From: Paraburkholderia sp. BL10I2N1
GTDB taxonomy: Bacteria > Pseudomonadota > Gammaproteobacteria > Burkholderiales > Burkholderiaceae
Assembly (NCBI RefSeq): GCF_004361815.1
Contig: NZ_SNWA01000002.1
Coordinates: 124,001-188,000, forward strand
Length of the DNA stretch: 64,000 nucleotides
Direction of reading: 5' to 3'
Shown here: positions 25,464 through 35,211 of the stretch, in pieces
Position numbering within the stretch: position 1 is the stretch's first letter
Layout: every line of letters starts with the position of its first letter
Program-made: the position numbers and the translations under genes
Notes under the pieces: generated by a model
Told to the model about the DNA's origin: nothing
Databases searched by the model: none
What the model saw: only the letters and a program-made list of their open reading frames with translations

Positions 25464-26840
25464 ATGAAACGACAACGCCCGCAAGCGCCGAGTTTTCTCC
25501 GGGACCATTCCCATCCGGTCTGGCGGGACGTTGCCGTCACGTCGATGCCCGTTGCAATGCTATTCGCGGTGGTGATTGCGCTGGTCGTCTGGCTGGTGGA
25601 TCCTGCTCCGCCGCGAACGATCACGATGAGCGCAGGGCCGCACGACAGTTCGTTCATGCAGACGGCCAACGAGTACAGGAAGATTCTCGCACGCAACGGC
25701 GTCACGCTGAAGGTGCTGGAATCCGATGGATCGGTGCAGAACCTGCAGCGGCTTCTCGATCCCAAGGCGCACGTCGATCTCGCACTGGTTCAAGGCGGCG
25801 TGTCGGAGGGGTTGGATACGTCTTCGCTCGTATCGCTCGGCAGCGTTTTCTATGTCCCTCTCGTGGTTTTTGTTCGCGGCAGGGACATTACCCAACTGTC
25901 GCAACTGGATGGCAAGCGAATTGCGGTCGGCCGCGAGGGCAGCGGCACGCGCATGCTGTCGCTCAGCCTGCTCGCGGCTAACGGCATCGAACCTGGCGGC
26001 GGGACCACGCTGTTGCCGCTCGACGGCCTGCAGGCCGCGACGGAACTGGTTGCCGGCAACGTCGACGCCGCCATGCTGAGCGGCGATTCCGCCACGCGTG
26101 CGCTGATGCTGCGACTGCTCGGCATTCCCGGCATCTCCGTGATGACTTTCACGGAAGCGGACGCTTATACGCGCCTCTTTCCTTATCTCGACGTGATCGA
26201 ACTGCCGCGCGGTGTTCTCGATCTCCGAAGAAAGATACCGTCGGAGACAGTCCACCTGATCAGCCCGGTTGTCGAGATCGTGGCTCGGCCCAACCTGCAT
26301 CCGGCGATATCGGACCTGCTCATCGAAGCGGCGCAGGAAGTCCATGGCATGCCGGGGCTGCTGCAACGCGCCGGACAGTTTCCCAATCCGCTCACGCGGG
26401 ATTACCGCCTCAGCGACGATGCCGAGCGCTACTACAAGTCGGGGAAAAGCTTCCTTTACCGCAGCCTGCCCTTCTGGCTGGCAAGCGTCGCAGACCGCCT
26501 GCTGGTTCTTCTGCTGCCGATCGCGGTGCTGCTTTTCCCCGCGTTACGAATGATCCCCTTGCTGTATCGCTGGCGCGTGCGTTCGAGGATCTATCGATAC
26601 TACGGGAAACTGATCGCCATCGAGCGCGCCGCATTACGTGGCACGGCCGAAGCAGAACGGCAGGCGCTCCATGCGGAACTCGACAGGATCGAAGAGTCGC
26701 TCAACACGTTGCGCATGCCGCTCGCTTACGCGGACGCTTTCTATGTGCTTCGCGAGCACGTTGGCTTCGTGCGCGCGCATCTGGATGAAGGGACGCACGC
26801 GGCAGGCACGCATCCACAATCCACGACGCGCGCCGTCTAG
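25464..26840 (+). CDS. Membrane-anchored TAXI-family solute-binding protein
   Basis: The 458-residue protein has an N-terminal anchor helix (VAVTSMPVAMLFAVVIALVV, about residues 24-45). A TAXI/TRAP-type periplasmic binding domain follows: TITMSAGPHDSSFMQTANEY, LDPKAHVDLALVQGG, and LDGKRIAVGREGSGTR with the serine/glycine ligand loop. A second helix at about 340-365 (LLVLLLPIAVLLFPALRMIP) and a cytoplasmic coiled tail make it different from secreted TRAP binding proteins. No TRAP permease is adjacent. Such tethered proteins may act as sensors or work with distant transporters. Substrate unknown. Confidence 0.85.
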   Translation: MKRQRPQAPSFLRDHSHPVWRDVAVTSMPVAMLFAVVIALVVWLVDPAPPRTITMSAGPHDSSFMQTANEYRKILARNGVTLKVLESDGSVQNLQRLLDPKAHVDLALVQGGVSEGLDTSSLVSLGSVFYVPLVVFVRGRDITQLSQLDGKRIAVGREGSGTRMLSLSLLAANGIEPGGGTTLLPLDGLQAATELVAGNVDAAMLSGDSATRALMLRLLGIPGISVMTFTEADAYTRLFPYLDVIELPRGVLDLRRKIPSETVHLISPVVEIVARPNLHPAISDLLIEAAQEVHGMPGLLQRAGQFPNPLTRDYRLSDDAERYYKSGKSFLYRSLPFWLASVADRLLVLLLPIAVLLFPALRMIPLLYRWRVRSRIYRYYGKLIAIERAALRGTAEAERQALHAELDRIEESLNTLRMPLAYADAFYVLREHVGFVRAHLDEGTHAAGTHPQSTTRAV

Positions 26841-26876
26841 ACAACGGCCGCCGCTATCGTGGCGAAAGGCACTGGC

Positions 26877-28417
<1,541 letters not shown>

Positions 28418-28837
28418 ATGCGACAAGCGATCCGCCACATGACTGTGGAAGCGCCCGGACGCGGGCTCGTGGAGATCACCTCGAATGTGCGCCGATTCGT
28501 GAGCGAACAGTTGATGCAGACCGGGCTCCTGACACTGTTCTGCCGGCACACATCCGCGTCGCTGCTGATTCAGGAGAACGCCGACCCGTCCGTACGGCGC
28601 GACCTGGAAGCGTATTTTGCGACGCTTGCGCCGGAAGATCCCGAGCGTTACGAGCACGACACCGAAGGCGCCGACGATATGCCCGCCCACCTTCGTACTG
28701 CGCTCACGCAGGTGCAACTCTCGGTGCCGGTCGAACGCGGGCAAATGGTGCTCGGCACCTGGCAGGGCATCTATCTGTTCGAGCATCGGCGTGGAACGCA
28801 ACGGCGCGATGTTGTCCTGCACCTGATCGGAGAGTGA
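28418..28837 (+). CDS. yjbQ: YjbQ/UPF0047 family protein
   Basis: The 139-residue protein has the whole UPF0047 signature: GLVEITSNVRRFV, LLTLFCRHTSASLLIQENAD, and the C-terminal GTWQGIYLFEHRRGTQRRD. The histidines and glutamate form a metal or phosphate-binding cleft. The E. coli homologue has weak thiamine-phosphate synthase activity, so the true function is uncertain. It is cytosolic and single-domain. It stands alone between pobA (divergent) and the aldolase gene (145 bp downstream). Confidence 0.93.
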   Translation: MRQAIRHMTVEAPGRGLVEITSNVRRFVSEQLMQTGLLTLFCRHTSASLLIQENADPSVRRDLEAYFATLAPEDPERYEHDTEGADDMPAHLRTALTQVQLSVPVERGQMVLGTWQGIYLFEHRRGTQRRDVVLHLIGE

Positions 28838-28986
28838 AGCCAGGTCCGCACGAGTTGCAGCGCATCGATGTGCCCGGGTTCGCGATATGTCCTTGTAGTC
28901 ATCCACACTGAAGCTGGCAGAGAGTTTCCTGCTCAACTAAGCTTACCGATACCGCTTTGTACCGTTGAAAAAGGGGGGTAGACGTG

Positions 28987-30009
28987 ATGAGCAACCCAGC
29001 CGAACTTCAGGCCACTGTCGAGGCCTTGACTCAACCCGGCAAAGGTCTTCTCGCCGCCGACGAAAGCGGTCCGACAATAGCCAGACGTTTCGAGTCGGTC
29101 GGCATCGAATCCAGCGAGGAGAACCGGCGCGCGTGGCGCAGCCTGCTGCTCTCCACGCCGCGACTCGGTGAATTCATCTGCGGCGTGATTCTCTACGAGG
29201 AAACCCTGGGCCAACGCTCGAACGACGCAGAGGCATTGCCCGCACTGGCCACCCGGCAGCATATTGTCCCGGGTATCAAGGTGGACCAGGGAAAGATCGC
29301 GCTCGCGCACGCCCCTGGCGATGAAATCACGGAGGGTCTCGACGGACTGGCGAAACGCCTCGATGGATACCGCCGGCAAGGCGCCCGCTTTGCAAAGTGG
29401 CGCGCGGTCTACCACATCTCCGACCAATTACCGGGACGGCTCGCGATCGAAGCCAATGCCGACGCTCTCGCCCGCTACGCCGCGATCTGCCAGGATGCGG
29501 GCGTGGTGCCGATCGTCGAGCCCGAAGTACTGATGGATGGCGACCACACGATTGAACGTTGCGTGGAAGTCACCGAGTCCGTCCTGCACGAAGTTTTTCA
29601 CGCATTGCGTCGACACGCTGTGATCCTTGAACACATGCTGCTTAAACCCAGCATGGTGCTCGCTGGAGCAGGGCACGCGCAGCAGGCGCCCGCCGATGAA
29701 ATCGCCCTGCAAACCGTCCGCACGCTCAAACGCACCGTGCCGGCGGCGGTTCCCGGCATTGTCTTTCTGTCCGGCGGACAGACGCCCGAAGAGGCAACCG
29801 CCAATCTCGACGCAATGAACCGGATCGGCCCTCTGCCCTGGCGACTCAGCTTCTCTTACGGCCGGGCCTTGCAGGAGCCGCCGCTCGCAGCATGGAAAGG
29901 ACTCGCAGCCAATGTGGAGGCCGCGCAGAAAGCATTGCTCAAACGCGCGCAACTGAACAGCGCCGCCTGCTTCGGACTGTACGATCCGGCTCTGGAGCAA
30001 GGCGCCTGA
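28987..30009 (+). CDS. Class I fructose-bisphosphate aldolase
   Basis: The 340-residue enzyme cleaves fructose 1,6-bisphosphate to two trioses through a Schiff base. LTQPGKGLLAADESGPTIAR at residues 15-35 is the class I signature. The catalytic lysine lies in EHMLLKPSMVLAG. A further active-site lysine and glutamate are in RFAKWRAVYHI and VPIVEPEVLMDGDH. The C-terminus ends CFGLYDPALEQGA. The ATG at 28987 directly follows a possible GTG at 28984, both behind a run of G residues acting as ribosome site. The gene ends 20 bp from the convergent pip gene. Most Burkholderia also have a class II enzyme. Confidence 0.95.
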   Translation: MSNPAELQATVEALTQPGKGLLAADESGPTIARRFESVGIESSEENRRAWRSLLLSTPRLGEFICGVILYEETLGQRSNDAEALPALATRQHIVPGIKVDQGKIALAHAPGDEITEGLDGLAKRLDGYRRQGARFAKWRAVYHISDQLPGRLAIEANADALARYAAICQDAGVVPIVEPEVLMDGDHTIERCVEVTESVLHEVFHALRRHAVILEHMLLKPSMVLAGAGHAQQAPADEIALQTVRTLKRTVPAAVPGIVFLSGGQTPEEATANLDAMNRIGPLPWRLSFSYGRALQEPPLAAWKGLAANVEAAQKALLKRAQLNSAACFGLYDPALEQGA

Positions 30010-30029
30010 AAGAACGCCGCCCTTCGGAT

Positions 30030-31001
30030 TCATCCGGCGGCATCGCCGATATCCGCCCGCAGCCTTTGCGCCGCCGGCCCCAATGCCGCGGCAATGTGCG
30101 GGTCGAACGTCCAGTGCCCGGCCGCGTCGACGATCTGCAACTCGGCGCGCGGCCACGCGTCGGCCAGCGCTTTCGCCTGATCGGCAGGACACACCATGTC
30201 GAAGCGGCCGTGCACGATATGGCAGGGCAATTGCGCAAAACGCTCCACACATGCCAGCAACGGTGGCGGAGGCAATTCGTCGGCCATATAGTGCCGTTCG
30301 AGCAATGCCATTGCGATCGCGGCCCGCGACGACTCTTCCTCGCTGTGCGCCTCGGTCTCCGGCCCGGACGCGTCATGGCTGACGCGCGATAGCGTCGCTT
30401 CGTAATCGCGCCATGCACGTGCCAGCGCCGTGCTGGCCGTGTCGAAGCGGGCGAGCGGCGCCGCAGTCATGTCCAGCAGTTCGTGCGCGTTCGATGGACG
30501 CCGGCCCGCCGCGCGTTCGATGGCGTCGAGAAACGTGTTGTGCACGTCGGGATAAACGCGCCGGACGTCCCACAGGAACCAGTCGGTGTCTTCGCTGCGG
30601 GCGAGATAAACGCCCCGTAGCAAAAAACCCAGACAGCGCGACGGATGTGCTGCGCCGTAAGCAAGCGCGAGCGTCGTGCCCCACGATCCGCCGAAGACCG
30701 CCCAGCGCTCGATACCCAGCCGCTCGCGCAACTTCTCGGTGTCACCGACGAGGTCCGCCAGCCCGTTGTTGCGTAGTTCGCCAAACGGGGTCGAGCGGCC
30801 GCATCCGCGCTGATCGAAGAATACGATGTGCCACTGCCGGGCATCCAGAAAGTCTGCCCACTGCAGGTTCATCGCGCCGCCCGGGCCGCCGTGCAGAACG
30901 ACGATCGCCGGCGCGTCCGGGTTGCCCTGGCTTCGCCAGTAGATCGAGTGCCCGGCGCCGACGTCGAGCATGCCGTCACGAAAGTCGTCGTGAGCATCCA
31001 T
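30030..31001 (-). CDS. pip: Prolyl aminopeptidase (proline iminopeptidase)
   Basis: The 323-residue alpha/beta hydrolase removes N-terminal proline from peptides in the cytosol. VVLHGGPGGAMN gives the oxyanion HGGPG motif typical of iminopeptidases, and VFFDQRGCGRS follows. The nucleophile elbow is GGSWGTTLALAY (Ser), with the acid in GRFDMVCPADQ and the His in DAAGHW. The length matches family S33. ATG at 31001. The gene is convergent with the aldolase gene. Confidence 0.92.
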   Translation of the reverse strand: MDAHDDFRDGMLDVGAGHSIYWRSQGNPDAPAIVVLHGGPGGAMNLQWADFLDARQWHIVFFDQRGCGRSTPFGELRNNGLADLVGDTEKLRERLGIERWAVFGGSWGTTLALAYGAAHPSRCLGFLLRGVYLARSEDTDWFLWDVRRVYPDVHNTFLDAIERAAGRRPSNAHELLDMTAAPLARFDTASTALARAWRDYEATLSRVSHDASGPETEAHSEEESSRAAIAMALLERHYMADELPPPPLLACVERFAQLPCHIVHGRFDMVCPADQAKALADAWPRAELQIVDAAGHWTFDPHIAAALGPAAQRLRADIGDAAG

Positions 31002-31057
31002 CAGGACTTCGCCTCCTGTTGCGGTAAGCAGGCTGTCTCAGCCAGATTGGTGCAATG

Positions 31058-31687
31058 TCACGTTTCGCGCTTGCTGTGATAGTGCCGATGCGCCTTCGCA
31101 CGATTCCCGCACGACGACATCGAGCACCATCTTCGATTCGCGCTCTTGCTGTCGTCGATAAAGAGCCATCGGCAGCGGCCGTTGGCGCAGCATTTCAGTC
31201 TGGCGAGCCGCGGACCGCCCAGCAGGTCCGCCGCCGACCACAGCACCGGACTCAGCAGGCGTTCGATGTCGACACGCCCGTGCCCGATCGCCCACATGAA
31301 TCTGCCGTCCGCCATCACCAGTTCGGAGCGGCTCGCGGCGCGTGCGAAAAACGCTTTCAACGCAGCCACGTCCCGCGCCGCCGCACCGCCTCCTTTCGCG
31401 CTGACCAGTAGCAAGCGATAGAGCGTCTCGCGAAGCGCGCATGCCGACGAAAATGCGTTGCCTGCCGCGCTTTCGTCGCTGGCATATGCCTCCCGGAACA
31501 CGCTTATCAGCTCCAGCGGGATTGCGCCAGATTGCTCGCACCACGCGAGCACATCGTCGAGTGTACTGAGGCTTTCCGTAGGCTCGTCTTCGCCGCGCCA
31601 GTAGCGCGTGTTTGCAAAATCAAGACTGAGCGTTTCCGAAGGCCCCGGAACCAGAAAGCTTTTATCTGTTTTTCGAGCAGTAACCAT
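31058..31687 (-). CDS. CGNR zinc-finger transcriptional regulator
   Basis: The 209-residue protein has an N-terminal ABATE-like stress-response domain (LSLDFANTRYWRGEDEPTES, about residues 18-130). A C-terminal CGNR finger follows: LKCCANGRCRWLFIDDSKSA, then RRWCSMSSCGNRAKAHRHY, with the naming CGNR sequence intact. These regulators are often autoregulated. A perfect 16-bp palindrome lies 15 bp upstream of its ATG, between it and the divergent VOC gene, which is its likely target. Inducer unknown. Confidence 0.92.
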   Translation of the reverse strand: MVTARKTDKSFLVPGPSETLSLDFANTRYWRGEDEPTESLSTLDDVLAWCEQSGAIPLELISVFREAYASDESAAGNAFSSACALRETLYRLLLVSAKGGGAAARDVAALKAFFARAASRSELVMADGRFMWAIGHGRVDIERLLSPVLWSAADLLGGPRLARLKCCANGRCRWLFIDDSKSANRRWCSMSSCGNRAKAHRHYHSKRET

Positions 31688-31701
31688 ACTTCATTCTACC
31701 T

Positions 31702-31717
31702 AACCGTCATGACGGTT
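31702..31717. promoter_or_regulatory. Perfect 16-bp palindromic operator between the CGNR and VOC genes
   Basis: AACCGTCATGACGGTT is a perfect palindrome in the 115-bp divergent region, 15 bp from the CGNR regulator start and 86 bp from the VOC gene start. Position suits autoregulation plus control of the VOC gene by the CGNR protein. Binding is inferred. Confidence 0.7.
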
Positions 31718-31802
31718 GACAGAGCGCTGTAGTGCGTCCTAACCTGACTACCACGATCGTCAGGCTTGTGTGATCCCGACAACTTTGACTGGAGACGTCA
31801 TC

Positions 31803-32174
31803 GTGATCGACCATCTTTCCATCGGCGTCGCCGATCTGCCGAAAACACGTGCGTTTTACGATGCCACGCTCGGCGCGCTCGGCTACGAACGTCTCAGTGA
31901 CGCAGACGACGCCATTGCGTACGGCCCCGATACGCCCGTCCTCTGGCTGGTCAAGGCGCCCCATCCCGTCGCGCCCGATCCGGAATCCGGCCTCCATCTG
32001 TGCTTCAAGGCAAACGATCGCGCCTCAGTCGACGCGTTCCATCGCGCAGCTCTCGGCGCTGGCGGGGCCGACAATGGGCCACCCGGGCCGCGGCCGGCAT
32101 ACGGGCCGACTTACTACGCCGCATTCGTGACCGATCCGGACGGATACCGGATCGAAGCCGTCTGCTACGCGTGA
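31803..32174 (+). CDS. VOC-fold protein (glyoxalase/bleomycin resistance/dioxygenase family)
   Basis: The 123-residue protein, from GTG 31803, reads IDHLSIGVADLPKTRAFYDA and ends YYAAFVTDPDGYRIEAVCYA, a standard single-chain VOC protein with two beta-alpha-beta-beta-beta modules. The metal-ligand pattern is His4, His at HLCF and Glu at RIEAV. GGAG lies 8 bp before the GTG. An upstream in-frame ATT at 31770 is not a realistic start. The substrate is unknown. It is divergent from the CGNR regulator and probably controlled by it. Confidence 0.85.
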   Translation: MIDHLSIGVADLPKTRAFYDATLGALGYERLSDADDAIAYGPDTPVLWLVKAPHPVAPDPESGLHLCFKANDRASVDAFHRAALGAGGADNGPPGPRPAYGPTYYAAFVTDPDGYRIEAVCYA

Positions 32175-32325
32175 CACCTCGGGCCGGCCTTGTAATATTC
32201 CGGTCCTTGCGGGACACTTGCCAGCTTCTCTTTCCGACGCCGATCAGACCGGGCCCGCGCGGCCGAACAGGCTCGCCAGGACTCGCGTGCGCAAGTGGCG
32301 TCGTTCATTTCACCGTGGAGCACGC

Positions 32326-32946
32326 ATGACTGGTGTTGGTCTTTTTCTCACGGCTGCGGGCGTTGGTCTCGCGGTTGCCGCCCCTGTCGGTCCGATGGGC
32401 ATGCTGTGCATCCGGCGCACGCTGGCCGAGGGACCGCGCGCCGGGCTTGCAATCGGCTTCGGCATTGCCTGCGGCGACGCGCTCTATGGACTCGTCGCCG
32501 CGTTGGGCATGGTCAGCGTGTCGCAGTTCATGCTCGCGTACGACAGGCCGCTGCATCTCGTAGCCGGCCTCTTCCTGCTGTATCTCGGCGTTCGCACGTT
32601 CATGCAGAAGCCGGCGACCGACGCGGCGGCCACCAATGGCGCCGCAACCGGCACGGTGCGGACCTACGCAAGCGCACTGCTGCTCACGCTGACGAATCCG
32701 CAGACCATCATCATGTTCGCCGCGCTGTTCGCAACGCTTGCGCCGCGCGGGGCCTTTTCGACGGGCATCGCGCTGACCACGGTATCCGGCGTCTTCAGCG
32801 GCTCGATCGCGTGGTGGTGCTTTCTGGTCACGGTGGTATCGGGTGCCCGCCATGCGCTCGGCGCGAAGCTTCGCCATCTGATCGACCGTGTCGCGGGCCT
32901 CGCGCTGGCGGCATTCGGCGCGGCTGAAATCCGGCGCGCGATCTAA
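32326..32946 (+). CDS. LysE/RhtB family amino-acid exporter
   Basis: The 206-residue protein has about six transmembrane helices. The N-terminus GLFLTAAGVGLAVAAPVGPM has the family motif with PVGP, followed by GMLCIRRTLAEGPRAGLAIG and a central LLYLGVRTFMQK. LTLTNPQTIIMFAALFA carries the NP(K/Q)TI motif. Such proteins export amino acids or derivatives across the inner membrane using the proton gradient. ATG 32326 follows TGGAG. The VOC gene ends 150 bp upstream, and operon membership is uncertain. Confidence 0.88.
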   Translation: MTGVGLFLTAAGVGLAVAAPVGPMGMLCIRRTLAEGPRAGLAIGFGIACGDALYGLVAALGMVSVSQFMLAYDRPLHLVAGLFLLYLGVRTFMQKPATDAAATNGAATGTVRTYASALLLTLTNPQTIIMFAALFATLAPRGAFSTGIALTTVSGVFSGSIAWWCFLVTVVSGARHALGAKLRHLIDRVAGLALAAFGAAEIRRAI

Positions 32947-33001
32947 ACGGCGCACGCCGCTGCCGGGGCGCCGCCTTCCTGGCGGCCGTCCCAGCTTCAG
33001 T

Positions 33002-33835
33002 TCAAGGCAGCGCCGGATTGAACGAAAACTGCTCGATATTGGGACCTCTGGTAACAACGGCCGTACGCTCCGGGATTTCCTCCCAGGCGCCCTGCAGGTC
33101 AACGAGCGGCTCCGACAGTACAAGGTAAGCATCGTCGCCGACGGCCTTCATGCGCGGGTCTTCTGGATACAACTCACGTAGATGTCGAATCGACGTGCTA
33201 TGAAACAGCGAGCGCGACTGGGACTCGCTCGAATAACGCGCTGCCACGATCTGCTCGCCGTCCGTCGCGCACACGGTCATGTTCAGCGGATGTTCCACGC
33301 CCCGTCGCCGGGCCGTCTCTTCGATCATGCCGGCCATTCGTTCGAGCGCCAGCACCGGTGCGATTTCGAGGCCAAAGGTCAACGCCAGAAAGAACATCAC
33401 TTCCGAATCGGTCGAACCTTCGATCGACGGAAACAGATCAGGATCGATCGCCAGCATCAGGTCGCGTCGGACACTCGGGTAATGACGGATCAACCCGTTA
33501 TGCATGAAGAGCCAGCGCCCGTAGCGAAACGGATGGCAGTTGGTTTCCTGCGCGGGCGTATCCGTTGCGGCGCGAATGTGTGCGACGAAGAGCGGCGCCT
33601 TGATCGCACGCGCGGCTTCGCGCAGATTGCGGTCGCTCCACGCGGGTTGGATGCACCGGTAGCGGAACGGAATATCCGTAGGATGGCCGTACCAGCCCAC
33701 GCCGAAGCCATCGCCGTTGGTCGTCGTGTGGCCCATACGTGAATGCAGGCTCTGGTCGATCAGCGAATGATCGGCGCGAAACAGCACTGCTTCGAGTTGA
33801 ATGGGGTTTCCTGTGTAAGCCAGCCAGCGACACAT
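33002..33835 (-). CDS. Class II glutamine amidotransferase (YafJ-like)
   Basis: From ATG 33835 the protein begins MCRWLAYTGNPIQLEAVLFR, so Cys2 becomes the N-terminal nucleophile of the Ntn hydrolase fold. AGGAGACGG just before this ATG supports the start over an upstream TTG. Further active-site regions are FVAHIRAATDTPAQETNCHP, RWLFMHNGLIRHYP and GSTDSEVMFFLAL. The protein has 277 residues and no synthase domain. The YafJ/DUG3-like group hydrolyses gamma-glutamyl compounds or serves unknown partners. Role unknown, activity likely. Confidence 0.9.
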   Translation of the reverse strand: MCRWLAYTGNPIQLEAVLFRADHSLIDQSLHSRMGHTTTNGDGFGVGWYGHPTDIPFRYRCIQPAWSDRNLREAARAIKAPLFVAHIRAATDTPAQETNCHPFRYGRWLFMHNGLIRHYPSVRRDLMLAIDPDLFPSIEGSTDSEVMFFLALTFGLEIAPVLALERMAGMIEETARRRGVEHPLNMTVCATDGEQIVAARYSSESQSRSLFHSTSIRHLRELYPEDPRMKAVGDDAYLVLSEPLVDLQGAWEEIPERTAVVTRGPNIEQFSFNPALP

Positions 33836-33876
33836 GATCCGTCTCCTCTGATACACCTCTCGCAACGGCCTTTACC

Positions 33877-34539
33877 TCACCGTATCTGGGCAATCGGCGT
33901 CAGAAACTCCTGAAGGCCCGTCAGCATGATCTGCACGCCGATGCAGAGCAGCAGGAACGACGATACTCGCATGGCGACCTTTGTGCCATCGACCCCAAGA
34001 TAACGCGCGAAGTACGATGCGCGGCTGTAGACAAGGTAGACCACGACTGCGATCAGTACTGAAATGGCGATCGACCCAATGGCCGACACGACGAAGTCGG
34101 CGAGCTTGCGCGAGCGGTTTGCATTCAACGCGATCGCCGTCGCGATGGAGCCTGGACCTGTCGTCAGCGGCACGGTGAGCGGGAAAAAGGCCTTCGACAT
34201 CGCGTTATCCGCATCGACGTTTCTCACCGCGGATGCATTGGGCCGGACCTCCGGCGCGTTCAGCATCTGCCAGCCGGCGACCGCGACCGCAAGCCCGCCG
34301 CCGATGCGCAGCGCCTGAATCGAGATGCCGAAGAAATGGAGCACCGGGGTGCCCAGAAAAAACGCGACCAGCAACACGATGCAGGCGTTGACGGCGACTT
34401 TCTTCGCCAGCGCGGCCCGTTCTTCGTAGGTAAGCGTGTCGGTCCGGTCCAGGAAAACGAACGCGATCCCAAACGGGTTGATGATGGCGAGCAATCCCGT
34501 GAAGCCGAACAGGATGTCGGAGATCAGGCTCTGTACCAT
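33877..34539 (-). CDS. MarC-family integral membrane protein
   Basis: The 220-residue protein starts MVQSLISDILFGFTGLLAII and contains the MarC/UAAP motif NPFGIAFVFLDRT. Six transmembrane helices include FLGTPVLHFFGISIQALRIG and the conserved FPLTVPLTTGPGSIATAI. The ATG at 34539 fits the family N-terminus. The function of MarC proteins is unknown despite the name (not required for multiple antibiotic resistance). It ends 41 bp before the amidotransferase gene on the same strand, so the two may be cotranscribed. Confidence 0.9.
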   Translation of the reverse strand: MVQSLISDILFGFTGLLAIINPFGIAFVFLDRTDTLTYEERAALAKKVAVNACIVLLVAFFLGTPVLHFFGISIQALRIGGGLAVAVAGWQMLNAPEVRPNASAVRNVDADNAMSKAFFPLTVPLTTGPGSIATAIALNANRSRKLADFVVSAIGSIAISVLIAVVVYLVYSRASYFARYLGVDGTKVAMRVSSFLLLCIGVQIMLTGLQEFLTPIAQIR

Positions 34540-34998
34540 GTGTGCGATCCGCGTATGGCGACTGGCTCGCACCGCCCTTGTGGAAGCGGACCGAGCAGCC
34601 GGTTGTTGTACGACGGGATGGCATCGATACGCCAATCGACACGACATCCCGCTTACTTTTCACCCGCGCCGCGCCGCCTTCGTTTGACGCAATGCAGAAT
34701 GCCAGGCAGCGACCTGAAATGTATCATCGGGCGACCGTAGCAGGAACGATCGCATCGATGCCCTCACTCTTTAACGAAGTCTTTGGCGACATCCCCGGCA
34801 ACCTGCACGCGCAAGACAGACAGCAAGGCCAGATTACCGCGGATCGCCGGACCCTTTCAACCCGCCTTCAGTATTTTTGATCGCCTTTACGGACGGGATG
34901 TATCAGGCATAAAGTCGGCGCGACAGCACGCGTTCATCACAGCGTCGCTCTCCGGAAAAAAACCACAAGACGTACCAACCGCATTCGAGGAGTCGTCC
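34540..34998. other. 459-bp divergent region between marC and the symporter operon
   Basis: No gene is recognised. It should hold the marC promoter to the left and the DUF3311-symporter promoter to the right. CGAGGAG at 34986-34992 is the ribosome site for the DUF3311 gene. Confidence 0.4.
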
Positions 34999-35211
34999 AT
35001 GCCCTTGCGTTTGCTGGCTGCCTTACCCTTCATCGGTATCCTGCTTGGTGTTCCTTTCGTCAACCGGGTCGAGCCGCTCGTGCTCGGCATGCCGCTCGTA
35101 CTCGCCTGGATTGTGATGTGGGTCGTGCTCGGGGCAGCGATCATGGCGATCATTTATGCCTTCGACCCAGCCAACCGCGAACCCGTTGACGAAGCCCAGG
35201 TGCAGTCATGA
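34999..35211 (+). CDS. DUF3311 small membrane protein, partner of the sodium:solute symporter
   Basis: The 70-residue protein has two transmembrane helices (LRLLAALPFIGILLGVPFVN and LVLAWIVMWVVLGAAIMAII), matching DUF3311. This family is almost always encoded directly before an SSS symporter and is thought to be an accessory subunit. ATG 34999 follows CGAGGAG. The stop overlaps the symporter ATG by 4 bp, so translation is coupled. Confidence 0.9.
   Translation: MPLRLLAALPFIGILLGVPFVNRVEPLVLGMPLVLAWIVMWVVLGAAIMAIIYAFDPANREPVDEAQVQS

Noticed and set aside
30016..30041. GC-rich inverted repeat (CGGAT/ATCCG inside GCCGCC/GGCGGC) between the convergent aldolase and pip genes
   Set aside because: There is no T-run on either side and it overlaps the pip coding end, so I did not call it a terminator.
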